Source of the DNA: Lujinxingia litoralis
Lineage (GTDB): Bacteria; Myxococcota_A; Bradymonadia; Bradymonadales; Bradymonadaceae
Reading direction: 5' to 3'
Assembly: GCF_003260125.1 (NCBI RefSeq)
Contig: NZ_QHKO01000003.1
Span: 489,615 to 553,614, forward strand
DNA: 64,000 bases
In this document: piece by piece, positions 1 through 11,825 of the stretch
Numbering within the stretch: position 1 is the stretch's first letter
Layout: every line of letters starts with the position of its first letter
Notes under the pieces: model-generated
The model's database searches: none
Seen by the model: the letters and a program-made list of their open reading frames with translations, nothing else
Told to the model about the DNA's origin: nothing
Translations under genes and position numbers: made by a program

Positions 1-1
1 C

Positions 2-2983
<2,982 letters not shown>

Positions 2984-3040
2984 TCGCCAGCGTACGAGTT
3001 CGCTCCGGTGAGGGGCGGCTCGTGCTTTTCGGATCAAGGC

Positions 3041-3087
3041 GCCGACGGCACTTTCCTTAGCGCGAGGAGAGGGCCGTCGGCGTTTTT
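3041..3087 (+). terminator. Intrinsic terminator after rpoC
   Basis: A perfect 9-bp stem (GCCGACGGC at 3041-3049 pairing with GCCGTCGGC at 3073-3081) is followed by a run of five T. It sits in the gap after rpoC and separates that operon from the membrane-protein gene at 3225. Confidence 0.9.
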
Positions 3088-3224
3088 GATTTCGGGCGTG
3101 GTCCGGAAGGGCTATGAGGCGGGGGTTGTTCCAAGGGGGCGGAGGTTGCTGAAGGGGCGAAGATCCGTAGGTTTAGAGCAGGTGCGTCCCGCACAACGCA
3201 GCGCACCAGGCTTGAGGAGCGACG

Positions 3225-4271
3225 ATGAGCGAAAAGAATCAAGAGTTGAACGATGATGAGTACGCCGCGCTCCTGCGCGATCTCGAAGGGCGGGCGTCTT
3301 CGCCGGGCGTGTCGACCTCTGCGGAGGGGGCATCGGAAGCGGGGGCGGATGAAGATTTAGAGGCCTTTCTGGCGTCGCTGGAAGACGATGCGGAGGCTCG
3401 TGCCGAGAGCGGCGTGAAGACAGCGACCGCCGAGCGGGCCGAAGATCCTTTTGCGGGGGAGTTTGAAAAGCTCGCCAAAGAGAGCGACCTGGTGGTGGCC
3501 GAGGAGCAGGAAGAAGAGAAGAAATCCTGGTCAGCGCGTCGGGCCGAGAAGAAGGCCGAGAAGCAGGCCGAGAAGGATGCGGCCGAGGCGGCGCGTCAGG
3601 CCGAGAAGCAAGCCGCGGCCCAGGAGAAGGAAGCGGCGAAGGCGGCCAAAGCCAAGGCCAAAGAAGAGGCCCGACAGGGACGCGGGGTGGGGCAGCGGGC
3701 GCTGCGGATGATGGGGCGGGTGGCGCTGTGGTACGGGCCGGCGCTGGTGCTGTGGTGGGTTGTGGGAGCGTTGATCGCGCCCTGGGTTTCGGCCGGGTGG
3801 TTGATCGCGGCGATGGTCACGATGTTTGTGTTCGGATTGCCGGCGCTCTGTAAGCGGGTGTTTCAGCGGGGGACGTACCGGGCCTGGACGCTGGGGGTAT
3901 CGTTGATCGGCCTGGGGGTGGCGTTGGTGCCCTGGCCGCAGAGCGCGGGGGAGAAGCTCGCGCATTACGGCTACTGGCCATCGGCGGTGGTGGCCGAGGT
4001 GAGCGGGCAGCCGGTCGACAGCGCGTTGGTGCGGGCGCATGCCGGCGTGTCGGAGTTTGTGGGCGGGTTGCTTACGGCGGACGACGTGGACTGGAAGGCG
4101 TACCGCCTGGGGACGGATCTGCCGCTGGGGACAGTGGCGCCGGAGAGCGGCGAGCCGGGCGCGAGCGAAGCCGGGACGGAGGCACCGGCGCCGGAAGCGC
4201 CGGCGTCGGAGGCACCGGCATTGGAGGCACCGGCTTCGGAGGGAAGCGGCGCCAGTCCGAGCTGGCTCTAA
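3225..4271 (+). CDS. Hypothetical membrane protein with acidic/coiled-coil N-terminus
   Basis: 348 residues; I do not recognise a family. The first ~85 residues are acidic and Ser/Ala/Glu-rich, likely disordered. Residues ~90-145 form an Ala/Glu/Lys-rich helix, typical of a long single helix or coiled coil. Residues ~160-235 hold about three hydrophobic segments. The C-terminus is a Pro/Ala/Glu tail of APEAP/ASEAP repeats and ends SWL. ATG is preceded by GAGGAG at a normal distance, which supports this start. It stands alone between the rpoC terminator and the convergent mtnC. The charged helix next to membrane segments suggests a scaffold or envelope role, but no function can be assigned. 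Confidence 0.8.
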   Translation: MSEKNQELNDDEYAALLRDLEGRASSPGVSTSAEGASEAGADEDLEAFLASLEDDAEARAESGVKTATAERAEDPFAGEFEKLAKESDLVVAEEQEEEKKSWSARRAEKKAEKQAEKDAAEAARQAEKQAAAQEKEAAKAAKAKAKEEARQGRGVGQRALRMMGRVALWYGPALVLWWVVGALIAPWVSAGWLIAAMVTMFVFGLPALCKRVFQRGTYRAWTLGVSLIGLGVALVPWPQSAGEKLAHYGYWPSAVVAEVSGQPVDSALVRAHAGVSEFVGGLLTADDVDWKAYRLGTDLPLGTVAPESGEPGASEAGTEAPAPEAPASEAPALEAPASEGSGASPSWL

Positions 4272-4286
4272 GGCCGGGGCAGGCGC

Positions 4287-5039
4287 TTAGTCAGCCGGGG
4301 AGAAGAGCGCGTCGAAGGAGGTCAGGGTGAGGTGGTCGTGCTCGGGAAGGGGGGCGTTGCCCGGGCGCAGGGCGATGCGCGTTTGCATCCCGGCTTCGCG
4401 GGCAGCGATGGCCTCGTGAAGGTTGTCGGTGACGAAGAGCACGTCAGCGGTGGGGACGCCGATCTCATCGGCGATATCCCGGTAGCTTTGGGCGACTTTT
4501 TTGGGGCCGGTGGTGGTGTCGAAGTAGCCGGCGAGCAGCGGGCGGAGGTCGCCTTCTTCGGTGTGGCCGAAGAGGAGTTTCTGGGCGGCGACGCTGCCGG
4601 AGGAGTAGATGTAGGTCGGGAGCTTTGCTTCGTGCCAGCGTCGCAGTGCGGTGAAGACGTCGGGGTAGACCGAGGCGGTGAGGGTGCCGGCGGCGTAGCC
4701 GTCTTTCCAGATTTTTCCCTGGAGGGACTTCAGGCCGGTGGTCTTTCGGTCGGCGTCCATCTGCCAGTGGATGTTGGCCAGGGCGGCCTGGCGCAGGGTG
4801 TCGGCGTCGCCGCGGTCGGGGATCTGTGGGGCGTCGGGGAAGTCGCCGGCGGCGTCCTGGCGGGCCTGGTCGCGTAGCAGGGCGATGTCGTCCTGGACTT
4901 CCGGGCGCTCCCAGGCGCTTTTGAGGAAGGCCTCGGCATGAGCGCGAGCGTAGGGGAAGAGGACGTCGTAGACGAAGGTCACCGGGGTGGTGGTGCCTTC
5001 GATGTCGAGGAGGGCTGCGCGGTAGGAGAGTGTGGTCAT
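4287..5039 (-). CDS. mtnC: Enolase-phosphatase E1 (methionine salvage)
   Basis: MtnC is a HAD-family enzyme that enolises and then dephosphorylates 2,3-diketo-5-methylthiopentyl-1-phosphate, giving the acireductone of the methionine salvage pathway; it is cytosolic. The N-terminal motif LLDIEGTTTPVTFVYDVLFP is the family signature, carrying the HAD motif I aspartate in DIEGTTTP. Motif II is YSSGS (near residue 140), and motif III/IV residues include the lysine in GPKK and the acidic pair in FVTDN. The length of 250 residues is typical. No other salvage gene (mtnA, mtnB, mtnD) is adjacent, so the pathway must be dispersed if complete. The gene converges on the preceding + strand gene with only 15 bases between them. 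Confidence 0.95.
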   Translation of the reverse strand: MTTLSYRAALLDIEGTTTPVTFVYDVLFPYARAHAEAFLKSAWERPEVQDDIALLRDQARQDAAGDFPDAPQIPDRGDADTLRQAALANIHWQMDADRKTTGLKSLQGKIWKDGYAAGTLTASVYPDVFTALRRWHEAKLPTYIYSSGSVAAQKLLFGHTEEGDLRPLLAGYFDTTTGPKKVAQSYRDIADEIGVPTADVLFVTDNLHEAIAAREAGMQTRIALRPGNAPLPEHDHLTLTSFDALFSPAD

Positions 5040-5072
5040 GAAAGGGGGCTCACGGATGGGGTTCTGGATGTT

Positions 5073-5330
5073 TTAGGGGGCGGTGCGGTCCTGGTGCTCG
5101 ACCGACGATGTTCTGGAGGTGGCGTCGACGCAGGGGGAGACCGGCTCGGTGCTGCGGGCGGCCAGGGTTTCGTAGGCTTTCAGGTCGCCGCGCTGGCAGG
5201 CCAGGCCGGCGAGCTCCTCGAAGGGGCGAGCCTGGTCGGAGCGTGCGTAGGGCTGGCCGCCGTTGACGAAACAGGCGGAGAGGGAGAGGGCGAGGGTCGC
5301 CAGGGTGACGCGAACACGAGGTGAGAGCAT
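5073..5330 (-). CDS. Small putative lipoprotein
   Basis: 85 residues from the ATG at 5330. The N-terminus (MLSPRVRVTLATLALSLSAC) is a short signal peptide ending in a lipobox (LSAC), so the mature protein would be a ~65-residue lipid-anchored peptide. An upstream GTG at 5378 stays in frame but would put 16 extra Pro-rich residues ahead of the signal, so the internal ATG is preferred although its Shine-Dalgarno is weak. The mature part has three further cysteines and no recognisable domain. It lies upstream of mtnC on the same strand, 33 bases away, and may be co-transcribed. Confidence 0.6.
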   Translation of the reverse strand: MLSPRVRVTLATLALSLSACFVNGGQPYARSDQARPFEELAGLACQRGDLKAYETLAARSTEPVSPCVDATSRTSSVEHQDRTAP

Positions 5331-5481
5331 GGGCAGCCGGGGATAAGGGCCCTGGGATTGACCCGGGGAGAATTTCACAGGGCGGGGGCTTTGTCATCTG
5401 GATCGGCTGGGCGTCGCTGCGTCGATGCGCATCTTTAGAAGAGGTCAGGGTTGAGACGGAGGGGGAGACCAGGAGTGGGTT

Positions 5482-6309
5482 ATGGGACAGATGTTCGGGT
5501 ATGTGTGCAGCGACGATAGCCTCAGCGGCGCGTTGATGGAGGAGGTGGGAGAAGTGTTGCGGGCGGTAGCGCCACGCGCGCGCGCCGGGCTGGGGCTGGG
5601 CTGGGTGCAGGGGGGGCGAACGCTGGTGCGGAAGCACCCGGGAAAGCGGGCCACCGGAGCCGATCTGCCGGCCTTGATCGGCGATCTGCGAAGTCGAGCG
5701 GTGGTGGGGCATGTGCGCGAGAGTGCCGAGGGCCGGGTGCCCACCGGAGCGTTGCAGCCCTTTCGCGCGGGGAAGTGGGTGTGGTGTCAGGAGGGATTCG
5801 GGGAGGCCAGCGCCGAGGAGTATGCGGCGTTGCGGGAGTGGGTGCCGGAGCACCTGCGCCAGCGTTTGGGGGGGCGGGCGTTGGCGGAGGTGATGTTTCT
5901 GGCGTCGTTGGGGGAAGTGGCGCCGGCCTGGAATCGCGCCGGGGAGCGGGAGCGCTGGGAGGCGGCGGCGCGGGCGATGTGTCGGGTTTTGTGGGGAGCC
6001 CGGGAGCTTCTGGGAGGTGGCGATCGGGGTGGGGCGGCGTTGGTCGCCCGGGGCCGCGGGATGGTGGCTGTGGCGTTGGGGTCGCCGCTGTGGGTGCGCC
6101 AGGTGGAGGGGTTGGCGGCGGTCGGGGGGCGGCGAGCGGAGGAGGTAGTGGAGCGGGTGGGGAGGGAGCGCTTTCGGGCGGTGCTGGTGGTAAGCGGGCC
6201 GGATCCTGGCGTGGGCTGGTCGTGTCTGGGGCCCGGGGAGGTGCTTCGGGTGGAGGAGGGGCTGGAGCTCATCCGAACTCCTTTTGAGGCGATGTTGCCC
6301 GAGCATTAA
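5482..6309 (+). CDS. Degenerate class II glutamine amidotransferase-like protein
   Basis: 275 residues resembling YafJ/EgtC-type class II amidotransferases (Ntn-hydrolase fold). Those begin MC-x-L-x-G and use Cys2 as nucleophile. This protein begins MGQMFGY: the frame and the FGY match, but Cys2 is replaced by Gly. The middle keeps the family pattern VVGHVRESAEG...PFR (residues ~74-92), where active members have the H-[VI]-R and THPF motifs. The usual HNG is replaced by CQEG (~97-100) and the GETDSE motif by GGRALAE. The fold is therefore probably kept while glutaminase activity is lost. It is a single gene ending at a bidirectional terminator. The family call is from visible motifs; loss of activity is inferred. 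Confidence 0.65.
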   Translation: MGQMFGYVCSDDSLSGALMEEVGEVLRAVAPRARAGLGLGWVQGGRTLVRKHPGKRATGADLPALIGDLRSRAVVGHVRESAEGRVPTGALQPFRAGKWVWCQEGFGEASAEEYAALREWVPEHLRQRLGGRALAEVMFLASLGEVAPAWNRAGERERWEAAARAMCRVLWGARELLGGGDRGGAALVARGRGMVAVALGSPLWVRQVEGLAAVGGRRAEEVVERVGRERFRAVLVVSGPDPGVGWSCLGPGEVLRVEEGLELIRTPFEAMLPEH

Positions 6310-6314
6310 AAAGG

Positions 6315-6341
6315 CCCTCGCCGAGAAGTTCCTCGGGAGGG
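6315..6341. terminator. Bidirectional terminator between convergent genes
   Basis: CCCTC-G-CCGAG pairs with CTCGG-GAGGG around a short loop, with one unpaired base. It is flanked by AAAAA on the left (a T-run for the minus strand) and TTCTTT on the right. It can end both the amidotransferase-like gene (+) and the PEGA gene (-). Confidence 0.8.
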
Positions 6342-6371
6342 TTCTTTAAAAAGGTGATGTGTTTCAGTGGG

Positions 6372-7508
6372 TTAGAAACGTCCGTCCAGGTGCAATCCCG
6401 TGTAACCCTTGCCCAGGGCCGGGCTCAGGCTCACGCCGACCGGCTCGGCCTGGCGGGCCTCCCCGGCGAGCCAGGGCCAGGTCAGGAGGACGGCGCCGCC
6501 GGCCAGGGTGGTGGCGCCCAGGATGGTGAAGGTCAGCCCCATGGGGGCGGTGTTGTAGAGGGTGGGGCAGCGGGAGTAGGCGGTGCCATCGTCGCAGGTG
6601 GCTTTGCCCTGCTGGGCGGTGAGCAGGATACCGGCCACGGTGAGCATGGCGCCGGTTCCAACGGCGGCCCAGCCGTAGGCCAGGCGGCGCTCCTCGATGT
6701 GGTCGACCAGACCGTTACCCCGGGAGACGACCACGCGCTGGGGAGCCGGCGCCCCGCTGAGGTGCACGCGCACCATGATCAGGTCGGGGGATGACTCGCT
6801 GACGATGATGGTCTCCCGCAGGTCACGGTGGGACTCCGAGGCGAAACGCAGCTCCTGCTGGCCGGGCTCCACATCCAGGGTAAGTTCGCCCTGGCCGACG
6901 TTTTCACCGTTGAGAAAGACGGTGGCGTCGGCGGGGACCACACTCACGCGGAGGCGCTTGTGGCCGGGAGCGGCCGGGGCCTCCGAGGAGGTGTCGAGGG
7001 CCTCGGCCCGCGGGGGCGCACCGCGTTCTTGAAGGTTGAGCGTGGCGAGGTTGGCCACGATGGCGGTGCGCACCTGCTGGACGACTTCGGCGCGGCCGCA
7101 GAGCTCGCAGACGCCGCGGTCTTCGACCAGCGCGGTGCCTTCGGCCAGCTCAAAGATGTCGAGTGACCAGGTGTAGATCTGGCCTTCTTCGCTCAGCGTC
7201 AGGCGCAGGCCGGCCTGTGCGCCGGTGGATTCCCCGGCGCGGATGAGGCAATCGGCGGTGAAGCAATCGCGGACAACCGGGTTGAGCTGGGAGCGCACCC
7301 GGGAGACCGGGATGTAGCTAAAGCGCGAGTTCTGCTGGAAGGCCTCGGAGATGCCCTGGTCGAGGTCCTCGCGCAGGGGAGCGTTGACGGAGGCGCCATA
7401 GCTGGTCTGCAGGCCGGCGACGACCTGCGCCTGGGCCTGGTGGGCCAGCCCCAGGGTGAGGGTGGCGGCCGAGGCAATGGCGAACACAAGCGGTTTAAGA
7501 GAAGCCAT
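6372..7508 (-). CDS. Secreted or envelope PEGA-domain protein
   Basis: 378 residues with a Sec signal peptide (ending near AHQAQAQ, residue ~27). Residues ~30-160 resemble the TolB/CsgG-like N-terminal modules that often precede PEGA in delta-proteobacterial proteins, with four cysteines (CFTADC, CELCG). Residues ~190-245 match the PEGA pattern: VSVVPADATVFLNGENVG followed by a PGQQELRF strand pair. Two hydrophobic segments follow (~278-298 and ~320-345) near the C-terminus. PEGA domains are associated with surface or envelope proteins; the exact role is unknown. The gene begins 3 bases after the murI stop and is probably in the same transcription unit. It resembles the TPR protein at 57740-58549 in overall plan (signal peptide, repeats, two C-terminal hydrophobic segments). 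Confidence 0.7.
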   Translation of the reverse strand: MASLKPLVFAIASAATLTLGLAHQAQAQVVAGLQTSYGASVNAPLREDLDQGISEAFQQNSRFSYIPVSRVRSQLNPVVRDCFTADCLIRAGESTGAQAGLRLTLSEEGQIYTWSLDIFELAEGTALVEDRGVCELCGRAEVVQQVRTAIVANLATLNLQERGAPPRAEALDTSSEAPAAPGHKRLRVSVVPADATVFLNGENVGQGELTLDVEPGQQELRFASESHRDLRETIIVSESSPDLIMVRVHLSGAPAPQRVVVSRGNGLVDHIEERRLAYGWAAVGTGAMLTVAGILLTAQQGKATCDDGTAYSRCPTLYNTAPMGLTFTILGATTLAGGAVLLTWPWLAGEARQAEPVGVSLSPALGKGYTGLHLDGRF

Positions 7509-7511
7509 GGC

Positions 7512-8360
7512 TTAACCGGGGGTGGAGGCGAAGGTGTCGATGATGTCGACGTGCTCGCAGCGCTCGGCGACGGACTGGCCAAAGAAGCGCGAGGCGGTCT
7601 CGACAAAGCCTTCGGGAAGATCGGTGAGCAGGAAGCGATGTTGACCGGGGTCGGTCGACGTGGTGGCGAGCTGAAGCCTGGCCAGGGTCTCTCGGAGCTC
7701 GGTGGCGGTGGCCGTGGCGCTGTCGAGAAGTTCCACGGGGTGAGGCGCAATCCGGGAGATGACCTCGGAGATGGCCTGGCGTAGCAGGGGGTAGTGAGTA
7801 CAGCCGAGGATCATGGTGTCGATCGGGGAGCGGGTCAGTGGCTCAAGGTAGTGCTGGAGGACCTCTTCGACGACCGGTCCCCGGGTCCAGCCCTCTTCGG
7901 CCAGGGGCACGAGCAGGGGGCAGGCTATGGGGTGGACGTGGGCATCGGGGCGAAGATTCATCAGCGCGCGCGTGTAGCTGTGGCTGCGCACGGTGGCGCG
8001 GGTGCCGATCAGCGCGATGTGTCCGGATTGAGAGCGGGCGGCGGCCAGGGCGGCGACCGGCTCAACGACGCCGAAGACCGGGATGTCGAGAGCGTCCTGG
8101 AGGGCGGGGAGCGCGTAGGCGGTGGCGGTGTTGCAGGCCACGACCAGGGCTTTGATGTTGCGGTTGACCAGCAGGCGAGCGGCGTTGAGGGCGTAGCGGC
8201 GGATGGTCTCGGCGCCGCGATTGCCGTAGGGCACGCGGGCGGTGTCGCCCAGGTAGAGGAGGTCTTCGTGGGGGAGAGCCTCGACCAGCGCGCGCATGAC
8301 GGTGAGGCCGCCGACGCCGCTGTCGAAGACGCCAATGGGGCGGTGGGCGTGGGGATGCAT
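7512..8360 (-). CDS. murI: Glutamate racemase
   Basis: MurI converts L-glutamate to D-glutamate for peptidoglycan. The N-terminal motif IGVFDSGVGGLTV and the substrate loop GDTARVPYGNRG are diagnostic. The two catalytic cysteines lie in ACNTATA (Cys76) and GCTHYPLL (near residue 180). The length of ~282 residues is normal. I take the ATG at 8360 as start; a TTG six codons upstream (8378) is also in frame, and neither has a strong ribosome site. The gene is divergent from the GIDE-LemA fusion across ~250 bases and is followed by the PEGA gene 3 bases downstream. Confidence 0.96.
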   Translation of the reverse strand: MHPHAHRPIGVFDSGVGGLTVMRALVEALPHEDLLYLGDTARVPYGNRGAETIRRYALNAARLLVNRNIKALVVACNTATAYALPALQDALDIPVFGVVEPVAALAAARSQSGHIALIGTRATVRSHSYTRALMNLRPDAHVHPIACPLLVPLAEEGWTRGPVVEEVLQHYLEPLTRSPIDTMILGCTHYPLLRQAISEVISRIAPHPVELLDSATATATELRETLARLQLATTSTDPGQHRFLLTDLPEGFVETASRFFGQSVAERCEHVDIIDTFASTPG

Positions 8361-8608
8361 AGGTACTCGTCGGGTCAAGATGCCGGTGGTTTGCGAGCCG
8401 GAGCTCGTCGGGGGCGCACGATAAGCCGGGGCGCAGTGGGAGACCAGCTTTTTTAGGTGGTGGTCGGCGGCCAGAGTCTTGAAGGGGGGCGGTCCGGCGG
8501 GCTAGGGTGAGCCCCGAGAAGAACGGGTGACGTTGGGGTTGAAGGCGCGGCCCTCGTGCGTGCATCGCGCGCGAACATGGAGAGGTTCGCCCGCCAGAAG
8601 CAGGAGTT

Positions 8609-10951
8609 GTGGTGAGTGAAGGGAAAGAGTCGGAGCAAGAGGGCAGCGGGTTGACCGGGAAGTTGGGTCTGGCCGCCGTGGGGGCGCTCCTGATGGTGTT
8701 GGGGTTGCTCGCCGGGCTGGGGAGCTTTTCGGAGCTCGGGCAGGCGCGTCAGCTCGATCGCGGTGTGATTCAGCGCATCGGTGGGGCGCTGCCCGGTGGA
8801 GCGCTGCTCCGCGGTGAGGTCGTCTCGGCCGGGGAGGTGTTTAGGGCCACCGGTCATGACGCGCCCTGCGTGTATCACCTTCGGGAAGAGTATAAGCGCC
8901 AGGGCTCCGGGTCGGATAAGAAGAAGTGGCATCGCGTTTTGAGCAAGGCCAATCGGGCGCCCTTTACGCTCAAAGATGATAGCGGCCAGGTGGCGGTGCA
9001 CCCGAACAAAGACGTGAACTTCCGGGTGGAGAAGGTCTACGAGGAGCGCACCGCGGACCGGCGTATTGAAGAGTACTGCCTGGAGGTAGGGGCCACGGCC
9101 ACGGTGATGGGGATGGTGCGGCTGGAGCGCAGCCGGACCTTTGTCGACTTTGAGAACCTCGAGGGGCTCAAGCCGGCGATTGTCAGCGGGAGTGGGGAGC
9201 GGGCCCGGGCCGATGCCTCGTTGGTGAGTTATGTGTTTGTGCTGGTGGCGCTCTTGTTGGTGGGGCTGGGCGTGTGGGCGCTCTTTAACGGACTGGGATT
9301 TGTCTCGGTGGGTGGTTTTGTCAGCCTGATGACGGTGGTGATGCTCCTCTTTCTGAGTGTTCTGGGGCTGCGTCTGACTCTTCAGGAGCTGAAGCAGAAT
9401 CAACAGACGATCGAGCAGGCCCGGACGGCCACCGAGGAGGTCACCCGCGATCTTCTGGGAAGCGCGGCCAAGGGATGGAAGCTCGACTGGGCGCATGCCT
9501 GGAATTACGACGCGGCTCCCTTCAAGAGCCTCAGCCGGGCGGAGCGGGAGCGGGTGCAGCTGATGCGCGCGAACCTGGCGACGATGGTGGAGCAGGCGCG
9601 TCGTTTTCAGAGCCGGCCGCCGGAGGTGTTGTTTGCGCTGGCGCTGGGGTATGCGCGTCCGGCCGAAGTGGTGCTTAATGCCGAGGAGACGGCGCTGAAG
9701 CCCGACGTGGAACGCGTCTGGCGTCGAGGATTGACGGTGGGACAGGCCCTGCTCGGCGGGCTTTTGACCGGGTTGCTCGGGCTTCTCTTTAGCTGGCTGG
9801 GGTTGCGCGAGATCCGGGGGCTGCGCGTCTCGCGAAGCCTGCCCACGCCGGCGGTCGAGGCGGTGGTCTACGGCACGACCGAACTCAAAGGGCGCGTCGA
9901 AGTGCATCCGGACCATGGGACGGTGCTCTCGCCGCTGAAGCAGCGGCCCTGCGTGATGTACACCGAGGCTCCTCAGACGCTTGATAAGCGTGGGGATGGC
10001 AAGAAGAGCGGCGTGGGGACTCGCAGCTATGAGGCACGGCCCTTTTACTGCGTCGACGCGACCGGCAAGATTCTCATTGAGCCCGATGGCGTGGAGTTGC
10101 TCACCGACCATCATGAAGAGCGCAAGGTCGGCAAGGATGACAAGCAGGAGTTCTGGCGTCTGGAGGAAGGCGACGAGATCTATGTGCTGGGCACGGCCGT
10201 GGTGGAGGAGGGCTCTTACACGACGTTGAAACTGGGGCGGGGAGCCGGCGAGGTGCCTTTTATTATCAGCACCTGGAAGGAAGCGCGGGTGCAGCGCTCC
10301 AAGGCAAAGAAGGGCACCGGGCTGCTGGCGGTGGGGGTGGTCGGGGTGATCGGGGCCGCGCTGAGTGTGCTGGGGATGGTCATGACCTTTTCGCCGTTGA
10401 TGTTCACCGGTGGGGCAATGGTGGTGTGCGCCTGGGCGCTGGTGATGCCGGTGATCTTTTTGTTCAACGACATGGTCTTCATGCGCCTGCGGGTGGATCG
10501 GGCCTGGGCCAATATCGAAGTTTCGCTCAAGAAGCGTTTTGATCTGATCACGGCGTTGGAAGAGATGGTGCGCGGGATGTTTGATCATGAACAGGCGCTC
10601 CACCAGGCGGTGAGTTCGGCCCGGGAGCGCCGCGAGCGCCTGTCGAAGAGCCGGGAAGGGTTGGAGGCGGTGGCCGAAGAAGAGGAAGTGCTGGCCCGGC
10701 GGATGATGGGAGTACTGGAGTCGTATCCCGAGCTGCGCAGCGACGAGCAGGTTGCGCGTCTGGGGCAGGCGCTCCGTGATGTGGAGAATGAGCTCATGCT
10801 CATGCGCTCGGGCTACAACGAGGCGGTGACCTTCTATAATACGCGTCGGGAGCGTTTTCCGCAGAAGCTGGTGGCCGCTCCGATGGGGTTTGTCGGGCGT
10901 CCGCTCTGGGATGAGCGCGAGCAGGCGGTGTCGGGGGTGGGCCAGGGCTGA
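8609..10951 (+). CDS. Membrane fusion protein: two GIDE-like domains plus LemA domain
   Basis: 780 residues. A transmembrane segment (~12-32) precedes a first GIDE-like domain (~61-170), with the pattern LRGEVVSAGE then PCVYHLREEY and later PFTLKDDSG. Two membrane segments (~207-250), a helical spacer, and another membrane segment (~377-397) lead to a second GIDE-like domain (~427-537: LKGRVEVHP, RPCVMYTE, PFYCVDATGKILIEP). Two more hydrophobic segments (~570-610) are followed by a LemA domain (~620-770) with the signature VDRAWANIEVSLKKRFDLI and a coiled-coil tail. LemA and GIDE proteins are often neighbours in bacteria; here one chain carries both. Their function is unsettled, and an envelope or membrane-stress role is only a guess. 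The start is GTG GTG after CAGGAG; either GTG could be used. Confidence 0.75.
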   Translation: MVSEGKESEQEGSGLTGKLGLAAVGALLMVLGLLAGLGSFSELGQARQLDRGVIQRIGGALPGGALLRGEVVSAGEVFRATGHDAPCVYHLREEYKRQGSGSDKKKWHRVLSKANRAPFTLKDDSGQVAVHPNKDVNFRVEKVYEERTADRRIEEYCLEVGATATVMGMVRLERSRTFVDFENLEGLKPAIVSGSGERARADASLVSYVFVLVALLLVGLGVWALFNGLGFVSVGGFVSLMTVVMLLFLSVLGLRLTLQELKQNQQTIEQARTATEEVTRDLLGSAAKGWKLDWAHAWNYDAAPFKSLSRAERERVQLMRANLATMVEQARRFQSRPPEVLFALALGYARPAEVVLNAEETALKPDVERVWRRGLTVGQALLGGLLTGLLGLLFSWLGLREIRGLRVSRSLPTPAVEAVVYGTTELKGRVEVHPDHGTVLSPLKQRPCVMYTEAPQTLDKRGDGKKSGVGTRSYEARPFYCVDATGKILIEPDGVELLTDHHEERKVGKDDKQEFWRLEEGDEIYVLGTAVVEEGSYTTLKLGRGAGEVPFIISTWKEARVQRSKAKKGTGLLAVGVVGVIGAALSVLGMVMTFSPLMFTGGAMVVCAWALVMPVIFLFNDMVFMRLRVDRAWANIEVSLKKRFDLITALEEMVRGMFDHEQALHQAVSSARERRERLSKSREGLEAVAEEEEVLARRMMGVLESYPELRSDEQVARLGQALRDVENELMLMRSGYNEAVTFYNTRRERFPQKLVAAPMGFVGRPLWDEREQAVSGVGQG

Positions 10952-11066
10952 GGGGCCGGGACGTAGCTGGTGGTTTTCAGCGCTGAAGGGCTGTGCTAAT
11001 TTTCGCTCGATATGAACCCTGCCGGTCGACTGGTCGCCGGCGCCGCTCAAGAGGTCGGAGTCCTGC

Positions 11067-11768
11067 ATGCTGATTGGCTACAACAACGACGTGGAGCACC
11101 GCGGGAAGACGTTTCATATTCAGACCGAAGATCGGGGCTCGAGTACCGACACCATTGAGACGCAGCTTTTTCATGGCGGGGCGATCCTCGATACACGGAT
11201 CACCAATTACGCCGAGTTGATCGTGGGGCTCACCGGTAAGACGCGCGACAAGAAAGTGAAAAGCGCGATGCAGGCGAGCCACCGCACCCTCTACAAGAAG
11301 CTGCTCTCTGGCGAGTACGACCATATGGTGGGGTTGGAGCCCCAGGGAGAGGCGGTCGAGGAGGACGTGGAGGCCAAGACCGAGGTCTTTAACCCCTCGC
11401 AGGAGCGGGTGCCGGCCGCGGCGCTGGCGGTTGAAGAAGGTCAGGCGGAAACGCTCGAAGGGCTCGGTGGCGATGGTCATGTGGGGCTGTCTCAGCTCAA
11501 AGATAAGTTGGCCAATCTCAAGGAATCCAGCGCTTCGGTGGTCGATGAGGCCGAGGTTGAAGCGCCGGTGCAGGAGAAGGCCGGGCGTCGCCGTGGTCGA
11601 GAGCTCTCGGGCCGCTTTAATGTGCATGAGCTCAAGGCCGGTCTGGCGCGGGCGGCCAAAGGGCCGTCGGAGCTCCCGTCGACCGGTGTGGCGGCGTATA
11701 ACGGGCTCGATCCGATCGACGAAGATCTCTCGTTGACCGAGCTTGTAGAGGCGTTCATTCACCGATGA
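11067..11768 (+). CDS. Conserved hypothetical protein (FHIQTEDRG-type N-terminus)
   Basis: 233 residues, soluble. The N-terminal ~95 residues (YNNDVEHRGKTFHIQTEDRG, then LFHGGAILDTRITNYAEL) match a small domain I have seen annotated only as hypothetical in delta-proteobacterial genomes. It looks like an all-beta module followed by a helix ending in LLSGEYDHM. The rest is acidic, low-complexity and probably disordered, except for a final helical stretch LSLTELVEAFIHR. It lies 115 bases after the GIDE-LemA gene and 57 bases before the FtsE-like gene, all on +. No enzymatic motif is visible. Confidence 0.7.
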   Translation: MLIGYNNDVEHRGKTFHIQTEDRGSSTDTIETQLFHGGAILDTRITNYAELIVGLTGKTRDKKVKSAMQASHRTLYKKLLSGEYDHMVGLEPQGEAVEEDVEAKTEVFNPSQERVPAAALAVEEGQAETLEGLGGDGHVGLSQLKDKLANLKESSASVVDEAEVEAPVQEKAGRRRGRELSGRFNVHELKAGLARAAKGPSELPSTGVAAYNGLDPIDEDLSLTELVEAFIHR

Positions 11769-11825
11769 GCGCGAGTCCGGCAGAGGTTGCCTCAGGATGA
11801 GTGTGACCGGGGAACGTTTCCATTC

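Noticed and set aside
8453..11068. 871-codon open frame on - opposite the GIDE-LemA gene
   Set aside because: Arg/His/Pro-rich shadow frame; the + strand carries recognisable domains.
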